Source: Dipetalonema caudispina | Lineage: Eukaryota > Nematoda > Chromadorea > Rhabditida > Onchocercidae | DNA: 64,000 bases | NCBI GenBank assembly: GCA_013365325.1 | Contig: JABVXV010000125.1 | Coordinates: forward strand, 98,413 to 162,412 | Reading direction: 5' to 3' | Part shown: piece by piece, positions 24,001 to 39,000 of the stretch | Numbering within the stretch: the stretch's first letter is position 1 | Layout of the letters: each line of letters starts with the position of its first letter | Translations under genes and position numbers: made by a program | The notes under the pieces: model-generated | Databases searched by the model: none | Told to the model about the DNA's origin: nothing | The model's input: only the letters and a program-made list of their open reading frames with translations

Positions 24001-27000
24001 GAAAGCCACAATTTTTTCAACTTCAACCTTTCCTTCGTTTTGTATGGTTTCAGAATTCTTTCTTGCTAGTAATTTTATAAACATTAAACTGAAAGGAAAA
24101 ATGAAGGAAGAAAAGAATGTGCTTAAATTAATTATTCCGACAGCACTGTTATTTTTAAAGTAAGAAAATAATTTGCTTTATAATTCAATTTCATATTTTC
24201 TAAAAAAGTTACAGAATTCATTTTATAGCATGCTCATAAATAATCATATCTTTAATGAAAAAGAAAAACTGAAAAAAAAAACCTTTCTAGCTAGAATTGC
24301 TTACAGCAATAATAATTATTAGCCTGAGATCATAATATAATTAGAATTGTTTGGCGATTCTATACATGACGTTTTTAAATGGTGCTATGATGAAACATTG
24401 GAAGGATATAGCTATAATACTAATTTCTGGAATGTCGTTCACAATGACAAGCATCAAAACTATTTGTTTAATCACTTTTAAGACTATTAGCTAATCAGGT
24501 TATCTGGTATTAGTCAATAAAATAGCTAATGTTATCATGAAAGTTGCATGAAAAGTATCATTGATACCTACTATGCTGTCCAAAATTACAGTATCTACAA
24601 TGCCGATCAAATTACTTCGATCTCTCGCGCATTAGCATGCTGATAATACCGGTGATAATAATTAATTCATGCGATTGAATTCATTGTAAAAAAAATATGC
24701 AATGAAATAAGAGAACGGTTTAGGGATAAATACAATTCGAATATACAATGATATTAGTGATTGAGAAAATGATGTAGAGAACAATTGCTATTATAGGTTG
24801 ACAGTGATTGAAAGGAATTAAAAAAAAAAAAAAGTAGCTGAGCATTGCATAAAATTGATAGAAATAATTCTGCAAAATGAACAAATTTTTTAATGATAAA
24901 TTTATGATAGTAATAGAGAATGGAACAAATTTTGCATTTTTTCTAATTCTCAAATAATGCATCAGTCATTTCATTCCTATTTTTTCAAATAGCAATTAAA
25001 TGTTTTTTTTTTTTTTTTTTTGCTTTGTTTTTTGCTCGCTTCTGATGTGAATGCAAAAATTTGCAGCATTATTACAAATACAATTTGCAATTTGCTAATT
25101 CAAATACTGAATAATGCATTTGAAAAGTACATACTTTGTTTCAACAACATTTCTCATAAAAAAAATAAGACTGAAAGCGACATTAATAAAAATAATTCCA
25201 ATCGAAAATTTAACAAATAAAATTTCCAAATCGTCAATACATTTTATTAAGCCATTACACAATGATTCGTTTTTTTTTTTTTTTTTTTTTTTTTTTTTGT
25301 TTTCTGATACTATTTGTGAGAGAAAATTTTTTTTTTTTTTCCAAAGAATTATTCAAAAATTTATTCTTTTCAAATAAATACTTTGCCAAAAAACTTACCA
25401 GTTATGAGATTTAATGTTTGAAGTAATTATTTAATTCAAAAGAAAAAAAAAAGCAAAAAAATAAAAAAATAAATTGTTAAATTGACAAAATACAGGAGTT
25501 AATAACTTTTCTTGCACGCTTTTAAAAAAGTCTGTCTAATGAAGTAATTAATTCCCATTAATAATTTAAGTTAAATAATTATCTGAAACATTATATCACA
25601 CAACTACATGGGCTCAATGATAAATTATCCTCTTAGGACAGTATTTCGAAAAAGAAAAAATTTTATGAATGATTTTTAAGAAGAAAAAGGAAATTTTTTT
25701 ATAAAATTATTTCACTGATGGCATAATAAGAATTAATGACAATATGGAAATTTATCTATTATTGACTTTCTAATTTGAAGTACTTTTATTAATTTCATTT
25801 TTAGTATTGTTTTTACACGGAATATCTACTATTACTTCCAGGAAGTTATCAAATTATGCTACATCATGAAGAATTTTAATAATATTAACTGAATTATTTT
25901 ATGCCAATCTTTGGATTATTATTTAATTAGACTTAAACACACATATTGATATCTTTAAGTTTTATTTCAATATATTATATTTTCTTTTTCCCATTTATTA
26001 TTGTGTTTAATTTCATCCAAAAAATTAATTATCTACGCATCATTTTGATAATGCACCATAATTATCTCGATAAATTGATGCACATTCATATAGATTTATT
26101 AAAAATTATTGAATTTAAAGTGAGCTAACTTGTTTTCAATTTAATTTAGCATATTCCCATCTTAATTAGTTCAGTTGGAGCAATAATATGATTCGGTTTA
26201 ATATAATTCATTTAATATTCATACAAATTCATTTCAATTATTTATTCACATGCAAATATTATCATAGACATACGTACACATACACACACATACACACACA
26301 CACACACACACTTTCAGACAATTTCTTTGTCAATTTTCAAATTTACTTTTTTTTTTTTTTTTCAAAGTCAAACCTTTCTATCTCTTTTAGAGATGAAATA
26401 ACTGTTAGTTAATGCAAAAATATCGAATCAAATTTCTGCGCTTTTTTTTTTTTTTTTTTTTTTTTGCTTTTCTTGCGCCATTCTTATTTATCGATCATTC
26501 ATAGATGTTGACGTAGGCATAGCATGCGTGCGTGTATGTGCCATATACACTCTCGCAGGCCAATGTTTTCGGGTGCTTTAGGCCTACTTCATCTCTTTAT
26601 CCAAATTATACAGAACTTGAGCCAACCTTTTTCTTTAGCTTACATCTTTCTATGCATTCCTTTTCATGAACATCATCGATTTAACCCTTCTGCGCCATCT
26701 TAACTAACTGCTATCATTCATCTCACTCTCCCCCTCCCCCCGCTATTTCGGGAAAAGAGAAGGAAATGAGTGGGAGGAGGAGGAAGAGAGTGGTGTAATA
26801 AAAGAAGTCTAAATAATGAGTTCCTTTTTTTTTTTTTTTTTTTCATTGTGAAAAAAAAAAAAAAATTTTGTCATTTGGAAAGCATTCACACATAAATATC
26901 CCATATGGATTGAAATAAATATTCGTTACGTTGATAGTTTTCATTGAATTTTTCAATATGTTTTGTTTACTTTTAAGTTATTTTAATATTTATTGACTTT

Positions 27001-30000
27001 ATTTAACACATTTCTTCATTATTTTTCCTTTTTTCTTCCCCTCCCCTCCCCTCCCCTCCCCCCCTTTTCTTCATTTGCATTTTTTCAATTTATTCATCAA
27101 ATTTGGTCTTAATAAAGGAAGAAATCTTATTACTCTTTAATTAAAGTCCAAAAGTAAAGCATTGCATGTTAGCCAAATAAAGCTAAGAGACCTAAAATAT
27201 CAGTAATCTAATAATTGGACAAATAAATGGGAACGATATAAAAAGGCCATACTCAACAACAGTTACACTATTACCAGATACTATATCTTACAATGGGAAA
27301 TGAAAATTTAAGAATTAAAATTAGCAATGAATTCGTATTTTCCAGAACATTTTACTTCTACTTTTTTTTTTAATTCGATATGACTCGAAATTTATTTCAC
27401 AAGTAATTTTTTTTTTTTTTAATATATATTTCTGACTTAGTAATGACATTATCGTTATTCTTCATTGATTCAATATTAATTTTTTGTGTTGGGACAAATA
27501 AATGAAGTGAAAAATTGAATTTAACGAAATTTCCAACGGTTCAAGAAAGAAAAAAAGTTTCTAAAAACAGATTTTGACTCATAAGAATAAAATGGAAAAT
27601 GGGACTTGAAACTTTGGGAAAATTTTGAAAATTGTAATAGTTGTGCAAACAAACTGAATAGGTCATTTTGAGTGAGCAAGAATAAATATTTTATTAATAA
27701 TAGCAACTATCTCGAAGTTTGTAATATTTTAAGATGATTTAATTCATAGATTTTTTTTTTTTTTTTTTTGTCATCGTGAAAATCACACAATTTTCAGGAC
27801 ATTTGAAACTTCAAAAACAGTATTACGATTGAAATTTTATTCATTGTTAAACGAAAATTTTACCGGAAAGATTTAACAAATCTAAGCTATAATTTGTTTT
27901 ATTATTTCATTTTGAAATTATTTTATTTGATTTTCATTTTGATTTTGAAATTACTTTCATTTTGAAATTACGGCAGTAAGGATAAGTATTGCTTAAGTTA
28001 AATATCACTTTGCAACTAATTATCGTTCCGTTAGTGATAATTGTCTGAATGAAGAGGGAAAATATTTTGCTCTGATAATTTCCGTCTTTTTCTATTTACT
28101 ACATGATAGTGGTCAAATATACTGGATAGGATCTTAGATCAGAAAAGTGTAATTTGATATAAGCAAGATATGTAAATATAAGAAACAATTGTAAATCCTG
28201 CCGTTTTTTGACTAAATTTTGGATATACCTAGAATTTTAAATTATTCCTTTTCCGTTCATCTCAAAGTTATCAAGCAAGATCATTTTTTCTTTTTTTTTC
28301 GAGCATTTCTGAATCAAAATATCAAATATCATTGGCAATCTTCAATTAACAAACATAACTTTGATCCATATTAAAATATTCGAATGGGAAATTTATTTAT
28401 TTGAAATGTTGTCTGAATAATTTTATTTGCAAGAATAACGATTTTAGCTTTTCTGTTATTATTTGTCAAATGAAGGATATTGAAGTGTAAATAATATGTG
28501 TACTTAAAGGAAGGAATTGATCGTCTCTTATCATTAATTGATTATCGATTATTAATAGTATATTAATATTAAAGCCAGCTTCTATGCTTGCATAATCTTT
28601 CACACATTTCGTTCATGAAAAAAAAGTTTAAAATTTTTGCTTAATAGCCAGAAGAGAGAAAGATGAAGAGGTAATTCTTTCATATTTAACCCATTAACAT
28701 TTTCCAATCACAATAGGAATGAATTTTATATCAAAAAATTACCAACATTTGCATGCATTTTTGCAAAATGCTTGAAAATTTTTTATTACATTTATTTGTG
28801 CACATTTACATTTTATAACATTATTATTTCTAACATAAAACTTTCAATGTATATGAAAATAATGAATTAGAAATTACAACGAATGTAACGAAACAAATAT
28901 GTATAATAGAAATTGCCATAAATAATAAATATTTTTCCCGGAATGATGTGAATATAAATTGTTACAACAAAATTTTTCAATCTATTTATACAAAAAAAAA
29001 AAAGAAAAGAAAAAATTCATTTTACAATCTAATTGAATTTCATCATACAAATAGTTGTAATTTTGAAAAAAAAAAAAAAAAAACTACTGAATTTTCAATT
29101 CATACCGTTTTGGAAAAAATATTTCTGCTTTTTTTTCTCCCTCAATTTCTTGATTTCCATTTTTTTTTTTTAATGAATATAAAAATGCTAGTTAATTTCT
29201 TTAAAATAATTTCGAAATACAACTATGATATATCATTTCAGAATAATTCTTAATTCTAATAAATATGCAAAGATTCAAAAGTACCCTAATTATTTAAAAA
29301 CCCATTTAACTATTCATAAGGATTTCTTTTTTTTTTTCTCGTAAAAGCTTAAGATAAGAGTTTTTTTTTTTGTTGTTCTTTTTTCATAAACCTTAAATAA
29401 TTAGGCCAGTGAAGAGAGAAGGTTTTCCACACTCCTTAGCTTTTCACCTTAGCAACACTTTCCTCATTCGAAGGCCTTTCTCTAAGAGGAAGAAGAGTAT
29501 ATTCTTCAATCTTTTCCATTTTCCTTCAAAAAATTTCCACAAAATTCACCTCATTGATAAATGATTAGAGGAGAAAAGATCTTATTTCATACCTTTCCCT
29601 GTTTTGTTTTTTTTTTTCTTTGCTTAATTAGTTATGACAATTATAATTAAGAGAGGAAATAGGACAACAGGAGATAACGATTCATATAATGTTGAAGCAG
29701 ATTTACACTCAATTTATTATCACTATGTTAACAATTCTTATCAGCCAAATATTTAGTATTTCCACCGCGGTAGTAATAGAAATCATAGTGAAACATATTG
29801 TTTTCTCATTCTCACAGCCTACCAAATTCTTTCGGATTTTAAATTTTTATAAATATTTCTAATTGGAATTTCACCAGTGATTTGCTTCATTATATTTTAT
29901 GTCATTTTTTTCCTCTCTCTCTCTTTTTCTCTTTCTCTCTCTCTCTCTCTTTTATCCCACCTTGTTTGTTGATTGAGGATTGAAATAATCTGAGATATAT

Positions 30001-33000
30001 GATAGGATATCGTAACGAGAGAATGTACCAGGGGAACCTTTGATCCAACTTTAGGTTTCAGAATATGAGCAATAAACTTGCTGGAACATTTTATCTTTTC
30101 ATCTCTATTTTTTTTTTTTTTTTTTTGATTTTTCCTTCTCTTTAGTGTTCTTCCTGATTCAGTAATAAGTTGTTGTTGGTTTTCCAAAACTTCAAGCTTG
30201 AAATATCCAATGAACTGAAATAAGAATATATTTCACTATTGTTTACAGTAATTACAATAATTAGTACAGTAGTTATTAGTTATAGTACAGTAGTTATTAG
30301 ATTAGTTAATTACAATATAGTAATTACAATAGTTTTCCAGTTCATATCAATGGTTATTTATGTTGATGCATACTGATAATAATGATAACAATGGAAATAA
30401 TTATGATAAAATGTTAGTCAATGTGTAATCTAGTTGTGATAATAATAACAATTCTAAGTATCACAAATATATCCTCGAAAATGAGTTAGAGTTAATTGAA
30501 TATTTGATGAGTATGATATCATTGATATTCCATTTGTATCTTATTTAGTTTACTTAGACATAATAAAATTAACCATTTGGCTTATTTTTCTTCCCCCCAA
30601 ATTGCCTAAAATTTTGGGAAAAAATGAAGTATTCTTTTCCATTTCTCCATTAATTTACATAATTGCACTTCAATGAGTTAAAATAAATGAACACAAATAT
30701 GTGCTGCTCTCTCCAAAACTTTTTCCTTCTTCCTCTCTAACCTAATTTAAAATTTTCTACATATTATCGAATTGGAAATTGACATTTACAAAAAACTAAT
30801 AATAGCTGAACAGTAAATATAAGGAAAAAATACAATTTTTATTCCATTTTCCAATTCAATAGTAATACTGTTTTTTTTTTTAAAAAATTGAACGAATGTG
30901 AACTTTTTCAAAAATTGCTGCAACTTTCGAAATTTTTTTTTTTTTTTTTTTGTTGAATTTAATCGTTTAAAAATTTACAGATAACAAACCGTACAATAGG
31001 GAGAAATTATAAGACTTACAAGCATAGCCCTGAAATTTCCTGGAATTTAAATATCATTATTTTAAATTTCACATATTTATACTATCTTATGAAGAGAATG
31101 GAGATGGAAAATTTTTAAACGATTAAATAGCTTAACATAATATTACATCTATCATCAAAACCAAAGTTTCATCTTGATCAATCTACCACAATGCTAATTT
31201 AGTAATTTTAATCTAACCTACCCATTACTATTAGCTTTAAAATTATTTTTGTTCACTTTTATTGAAAAGATATTTTTAACTCGGACAGGATAACATTTCA
31301 ATATTTCCATGCTACTATTTCAACTATTTCTGGCCATGTTTGTAGACCTGATGAATGATTGGGAAATTGGTGGAACACAGAACAAATGGGTTTGTCCAAG
31401 TGATAGACATCTACAATTGAGAGCACAGTAAGTTTAATCGGATTCTCTTACTTATCTTAATGAATTTTATGATCTTCAATTATTTCGAGGTGGATAATTG
31501 AAAAAAAAAAAAAAAAAAGGAAAAAAAATGAAGGATACAGAAGAAGGATGAATGGGTAAGAAATGAAGGGATTTTAAATGATAATAGGATAATTTACGAA
31601 TTCATAGGCTTTGTAAAAAGTATTTCCTCAAAATTTATTTGCAAAGTTTAGCCTAATTGAGTACCATCAATACATCCTAATGATGCATCGAATCATTTAT
31701 TTACAATTCACACTTTCCGCTACTTCCTCTTTGGGTACAAAGTTTTTTTTAATGATTTAAAAATGTCTCTTACCCTTTTCTTTTTAAAATCTTCCTCCGC
31801 AAAACTTTCATTTATCTTAAATCAATGAAACTTATTTGAAATTCAAAATTTTTCTTCTTGCCTTTAAAATAATCTTAAATATTTGAAATTTTTTCTTATA
31901 TTACACGAAAAAATTTAAAAAAAAATTTTTGCCATTTTTCAACAAAAATATCGTACAATCATCAAAGTTTCATACATTTTTAAAATAGGCTAACAGTTCA
32001 AAATTGAAACTTTTGAAAAAAATTTGAAAGGAAGAAGTCACTGAGAGTAATCACTTGAAATTTTATGTTAAAAAGCGGTTGGTGCGTTCGAACAGCCAGT
32101 GCTCGATTACCAACAAATACCAAAAAGAACGGGATAACAGATTCCGAAAAGAAACATATCACAGCTGTTTTAGCAAGAGCTGAAGAAAGAAGATTACGGG
32201 AACAACAAAGGATAGGGTTTGTTCCATCAGATATTTGCATATTTTTGAATTGTTTTTTTTTTTTTTTTTTTTTTTTTGGTAAAATTTGAACAGGAAAATT
32301 CTTCCATCTCAATGTTTTGAAAATAACTTTGATTGATTCTATTAACTACGATAATTAATATTCGTTTGAAAAACTTATTACAGTAGCGATTTATATTTAT
32401 TTATGGTAAGTTGTATGAAAATTTATTAGATTTACTTACAGTAAAATGATGGATAAGTTAGAAAAGATGAAAGCACGAGCTACGGGTAACGGTATCACTC
32501 AGTGCTATCTCTGTTCTACTGATTTTGGATTACTTGCACCAAGAAGTTATGCTGCCATGTGCTTACAATGTCGAAGGGTATATATATATTTCCATTTATA
32601 TTTTGAAGAAAAAATTGAAATTAATTAAAAGAACGAAAAATTAAATTTTACCTTCTTGGAGTAGTTTTTTTTTCTTTTATTTTTTTCAGTTTACTTATTT
32701 TCATTGTTTCATTAAACTATTATAATATTTCATTTAATTGTTGTCTGTTTCAATTAATTTCAGTATGTATGTCAAAAAAATTGCGGTGTGGAAGCACATG
32801 ATTACGTACGACGTGAAAATATCTTTCTATGCAAAATATGCAGCGAGTATCGTGAGGTAGTAAGTACTGCAATGTGCTTTTGGTAACTGATCTGAAAACT
32901 TTTTTCGTTTCAGAATCTTTTCATTCTAATTGCTTTCCTTTTCTTTGTTTGCTATGCTTTCTTTTATTTGATTTGTTTGGTTTAACCATTCGATATTCCT

Positions 33001-36000
33001 CATTAATTTTACCTGAAATTTTCATTTTTAAATAAAAGACAGAAGGGTTAATCATTCCTTTTTTTTTTTAGTATGCATTTTTCAAATGAAATATTTGAAA
33101 TTTAAGAAAAGTATTAATAGCTGTTTAAATGTAATACTTCATTTACTCGAATTTTGATAATATTAATTGGTTAAAAAAAATTTTTTTTCCTGCCTAAGAT
33201 GTGGAAAAAATCTGGTGCATGGTTTTATAAAGAAATGCCGGAATATATTAAGCCAGTTGAGGATCCGGAATCACATTCATCATTATCGCGTTATCCAAAA
33301 ACTTCCTGGCAGCATTATACGAAACCAGAAACATCGAATTTAATAAATTCATCCAATAAACCTCAACAATCACGAGAGGACCGATACAGGTTAGTAGATA
33401 TATTTTAGGTTAATTGGCATTTTTTTGATTCTTTTAAAACTTACATGCGTAGTTGAATTTTCCGATTTTTGAAATTCAAGAAGTAATTAGGAACAGTAAA
33501 CAGTAATGGATCGCTTTAATGTCACTTGTTCACGTATGTTGACCTCGAATGTCCTATTTATACAAACTTATGGTTGTTAAGGCTCTTTCCAAGCTAACAC
33601 CTTGGTTCTTATTTGTTTAATTTATTTAACATCTCAAAAATATTATGATTCATGCCCATCAAAATTGACAAATTAGGTTTTTAAAAATCTGTAAGAGAGT
33701 AATTAAGTAGTGTACTCGTATCGTTACAGCTCGACAATATTTCACTGTGCTCGGATAAATCCGTCATGGTTACATCAAAAAGTACGACTATCGTTGAGTA
33801 ATAGTTACGGTTCCGAAGATGAAAATGATGATGATTCAGCGTCTGAAGAAACGGAAACATTCTTAAAAGAAAATATACAAATAACACCAACCGCTGCATT
33901 AAACCGACATATCCGAATCCAAAAACGAAAAGAAGAACAAGATGTATCCACTATTCATAGGTTTACAATTGGAGATCGAAATCGGGTTGCTGATACTGGT
34001 ATAGTAATACTCCATTCTTTTCAATACCAAATATCTAATTTTTTTTTTCAGAATTTTAATTTAACAGTTTAATCTTATAAGCTTAGAAATTTAGAAAATT
34101 TGAAAAATGTGCTGATTTTAGCTCATCCGTAGAAATCCCACTTTTTGGTTTATTTTTTAATTCTTTTCTGTGGGTCAAGCAAGATTTTAATCCTGAAATT
34201 CATAGATTATTTGGTTTGGAGCTATTGATTCCGAAAGTTTCCCTCGAAATCGTTGATGTTACTAAAGGTGTAGATTGGTTTGTTGTATATTTTGATTTAT
34301 TTAAAGATGGGAACGGATCATATCATGCAACACCATTAACATCACCAAGGCATTCACTCTTATCATATTGTAATGATCTGTCTCAGAATCAATCATCAAT
34401 TCTAGCATCCGAATCTATCGATTCTGGAGGTATCAGTTGCTATTTTAAAAAAATCCTGACTACTTTCATGAGTTTAAATGTAATTGATTAAAGATTTCCG
34501 TAACGAAGTAACGGCGCTGAGATTATGCACAAAAAGACATTCGAAATATTCAGGACTGACCTATTAAGAAAGAATCGAGAGTTGATCATTCGAATATTGT
34601 TCGGAAGAATAGAATATTTCGGAAGAAGTTTCTGGAGGAAGTTGAGTCGATCGTTCGATTCTAAACAATTACGTAGTTTCTGGCAGCTGAAATTTGCCAA
34701 GAAATTGGGTCTCATTTCAGTTGTACCAAGTGATCATTCAGTGCGAGTATCAAAAATTCCCGCTTCAGCTGATGCTATGAATCCGATGACAACGATGATC
34801 GCACATATTGATGAAAGCTGTAAACTTATCAAACATTCAAATTGCTCTCGAACTTTATCATCATCATCTGGAATCCAGAAAACGTTTACAACGTTCGAAA
34901 CGCAAATCACTTCAGATCAAGAAATTGCTTCACAAATAGATGGAGGAAAATGCTTCTTTCCGGTACAGCAAGCAAACAAAAGTCCAAAAAAAACTTCTGA
35001 AAATAAAGAAGTTTCAGTGGAAAATAAATTGAAAAAAATATTCCCTTTAATGATGTTCTCCAATGAACCATTACCGACTGCATCACAACGTAATCAACAG
35101 GATCAGTTTTTGGCATTTTCTCCAAGTCATACATCAAGTCCATCAAGTCCGGTTGGAACAACAATTGCGGCAGATTTCCCGAAGCAACAAGCCCCAAATC
35201 AAGAACGTACCATCAGTTCCGCATCATCCACATCATCGGCTCAAAAATCTGTAATATCTTTCGAAAGTCTTCCAGCAAATCTGGAATTAATTAAAACGGT
35301 TAGTGTTTGAATTTTTATTTTTTTTCAATTTTTCCATAAAATTTCAATCTTTTGAGAAGAGCTGCTTTTAGTTGCTTAAAATGTGAATCTTAATTTAATT
35401 TAGTATCAAAAATTTCATCATCATTACAAAACGTAATTTGATGTTATGCTTTCTGAAAAATACGAATTTTTAACTAAATTATATAATTAGCTGATTCGGC
35501 CATCATTTATATGTCTTTTCCAATTTCGATCAAAGTGACATTTAATCTAGAAATTTCAATAAATTTAACTTTTCTTAAAATTTAGAAAGAAGCAACAGCT
35601 TTTTGCAAATTTATTTCGGATGATCGTAAAAGTAAGTTTGTCCTTTGATTTTTTTCTTCACCATATGTTGTACATATCATAATACTTCCATAGCAAATAC
35701 TTTTTATAACAAAAGTTTCAGGAATGCACTTTGTGTCATTCCAATTAAAAAGGAACTTTTGCTTCTTTCCCTCTTATTTAAATTTAAAAAGTTTCGAAAT
35801 TTCATGCATAAACTTTAATTAAAAATAATTACAGTAACATGAAGATAAAAATGATATCAAGAAATCGATATAATAATAGTTCATTTTATTCTGCCTTATA
35901 TTCTTCCTTTTTTTTTTCAACTTCAGAGGTACAAATGTGGCAGCATAAATCAGGAATTTCAATGCGACTGCCAATGAAAGGCTTATCAATCACTCGATCA

Positions 36001-39000
36001 GCAATTTGCTTGCAGTCTTCGGTTGCTACTGAACCGATCTTAAGGAGTCAGGCAGTTCGTCATGCCATTTCTGGCAATGATATCATCAATTTACAAAATT
36101 CTGATGCTGGTAATCCTTTTATTGTTTCCTCTCATTTTGTTTACAGAAACATTCTTAGCATTTATACATTGCTATAGTTGAGAAGATATTACGGATGTTG
36201 GAAATTATCAAAATTTTTTTTAAAAATTCTTTTTTTATTAAAAAATATTTGCAAAGCTTATATCATTTCAAAGATACAGTTTCTTTAATTTTGGAATTGG
36301 TACGAACGAATTTATCGGTAAAAATATTCCATACATTTTTATTCAACAGAAGATGGAAATATTAAAACTATATTTTAGGTATTTCAATACTTTTGCTAAG
36401 AAAACCATTGATTAAGGCATAGAAGGAAGCTGATATAGAAAAATTTTGAGTTGTTAATTTTAAATAGTTTTATTATTTAATAAATTTAAGTTTGTTTTCG
36501 AAAATTGGCAATTAAATCAGTATAATATAAAACTTTTAGAAACGAAGAAAAAGTTAGCAGATTAAAATCTGTTGCAATAATTACTTAATTGCTGTATTCA
36601 ATTTTTAAGTTAACTGCAATAAGCCTATATTTTGTATGTTGTATAATCAGCGATCACAAAATGATACAGTGAGGATCAAACAAGCATAAGACAACCCAAA
36701 ACTTATTTTAAATTTCAAATAAATTTCCAGCTTATAAAATTTTTTTTAGATATGCTTGGGTCAATTCAATTTATGCTTCGATATTCTGCACGACAAATGA
36801 AGCTCCAAGTTCTACTTACCGGTGCTAAAGTATGCATGTAATGTAAATTATAGCAGTGACCAATGGTTTGAAATGAAATTAAATTCAATTTAAAATATTA
36901 TTTTAGAATGAAATATACGGTACCTGTCCTAATCAAATTTTTCAGAATTTGCGTGCAATGGATAAAAACGGGTTTTCCGATCCTTATGTGAAATTATATT
37001 TGATTCCTGGAGCCTCCAAGGTAATAATTCTTTTGGATTATATCAGTTTACAATTCATTCATTATAGTATGCTAATTATCGTTACATTTTTTCATACTTA
37101 AAATTAGTAATGTTCAATAAAATTTAAATTTTTATAAATCTTAATCATGAATATTTATCATTTAGGCTACAAAGATGGTTAGTAAAACGATTGAAAAAAC
37201 TTTGAATCCACTATGGAACGAGGAATTCACATATTATGGTGTTACTGATGAGGATCAATTAAAGAAATCACTAAGATTATTGGTACTTGATCGTGATCGA
37301 ATAGGTTCCGATTTCCTAGGAGAAGTCCGTGTTCCACTCAAGAATCTGAAAAATGAGGAAGAAACATTTTACAATTTACGGTTGGAACATGCGATGCAGG
37401 TAACAAAGTTTCATTTTAATATAACAAATTACAATTTTAAAATTTAGAAAGTTCCGCAATTTAAAATAGTCAAATTCGAATTCGTCAAACACTACTAATA
37501 ATAAATTCAAGATTGGTTTTAATCTTAATAAGCTTCGATCAGGCAAAAGATGCAAATATTAGCAATGAACGTGGAAAAATTTGCCTAAGCTTATTGTATA
37601 ATGTACAACAAGGTTCACTCTACGTTACGATCAAACGTTGCGCAGAACTTCTAGGCATGGATAAAACCGGATTCTCGGATCCATACGTGAAAGTGTAAGT
37701 GTCAATTTCTTTTGCTTACTTACATTTATGTAAATTTAATGGTTCATCGATAAAAGAATTCTTTTCAATAATATTTTTTCAGCTCTAAATTTTATTTAAA
37801 ATGCTTTTTTCAAGTTATCAGATCCCAATGATTATACCTTCTCATCTTATATACAACTCTACATATTGCATAATTTATTTGATCCTTTATTTTAACTTCA
37901 ACTTTCAAAAGTTTTTTCCAATTTAAATTTGGATCTTTTTGATAGTAAACTTCAATTTTAATTTCATCCAAATTATTTCTTATACTTTCATTCAAGTCAC
38001 ATTAAATGACTTGAAAAGATTTGGTTTCTTTTTTTTTTTCAGTTCATTACTTCCTCTTACCAATAAAGCTCATAGACAAAAGACATCAACAAAAAAGAGA
38101 ACATTGAATCCGGAATACAATGAGGTCAGTTATGTCATATAATCAATTAAATTAGAATTTCAAGCATTCCCGATAACCTTTTCACTCCCATACCTTACTC
38201 TCCCTTCAATAAATAAACTTTATTAGATATGTCATCTATATAATTTAAATTCCAATTTTGAAACAAAACCCCATAATCATTTGATAATTACGTATGATTC
38301 TTTATTCAAATACTAATTTGGATACAATCAACAGATAAATTTTTAAATTATTCGCAGAATTTTTCAAAGCTTTTTTTTTTTTTAAATACTAATATCTTTT
38401 TTTCAGACGCTAACATTTGTGATACCTTTTAAAGATTTACCAAAAAAGACGCTTCAAATTGACGTTTTCGATAAAGATGTTGGAATGCATGATGATTATA
38501 TTGGTAAATAAATTCTTTTTAAATTTTAAATATTTTTTTACAACTGTCAACATCAGCCAAGCTTTCATTGTTGGCAATAAAAGGGCCTATGCCATAATTA
38601 ATAAATAGGTGTTCCATATAAATTTGTTTAGAAAATTTAAATTTCTAGCTCTAAATAACATCTCAATCATTTTCTGTTTATTAATATTTACATTTATTAG
38701 TGATAATTTTTCATCTCTCGTTTGTAAATAATTAAAAAAATATCCTTTCTGATATTTATTTTATTCCTGTTCAACTCCAAATTCTTTACTTAATTCGCAT
38801 TGCTTATCAAATTTTTCATCTATTTCAACAGAATGGTATTAGTGATGCAAATAAAATTGGTTTAAGCTTATTTAAAAATTTATGGGAACACATTATTCCT
38901 TGAGTTATGGTCATGCAGAAATTCATTTTATTCCATTCTCTTCTCTTGAATTATACATAATAACGGCTTTATTTCGCATGTTTTCTTAGTGCAATATCTG

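Larger units (their letters stand above)
15068..31345 (+). other. Very long rabphilin 5' intron(s)
   Basis: Apart from the candidate exons at 16325-16679 and 18635-18691, these 16 kb show no convincing coding sequence on either strand. The content is AT-rich DNA with many homopolymer T or A runs (for example 25004-25020, 25271-25299, 26442-26465, 26824-26842, 30103-30126), several microsatellites annotated separately, and a C-rich block. The ORFs of 60-100 codons here are low-complexity or lysine/phenylalanine-rich chance frames. Confidence 0.55.

Noticed and set aside
31998..32312. 104-codon minus-strand ORF with a poly-Lys run
   Set aside because: It is antisense to rabphilin exon 32076-32216 and includes a poly-T intron tract.
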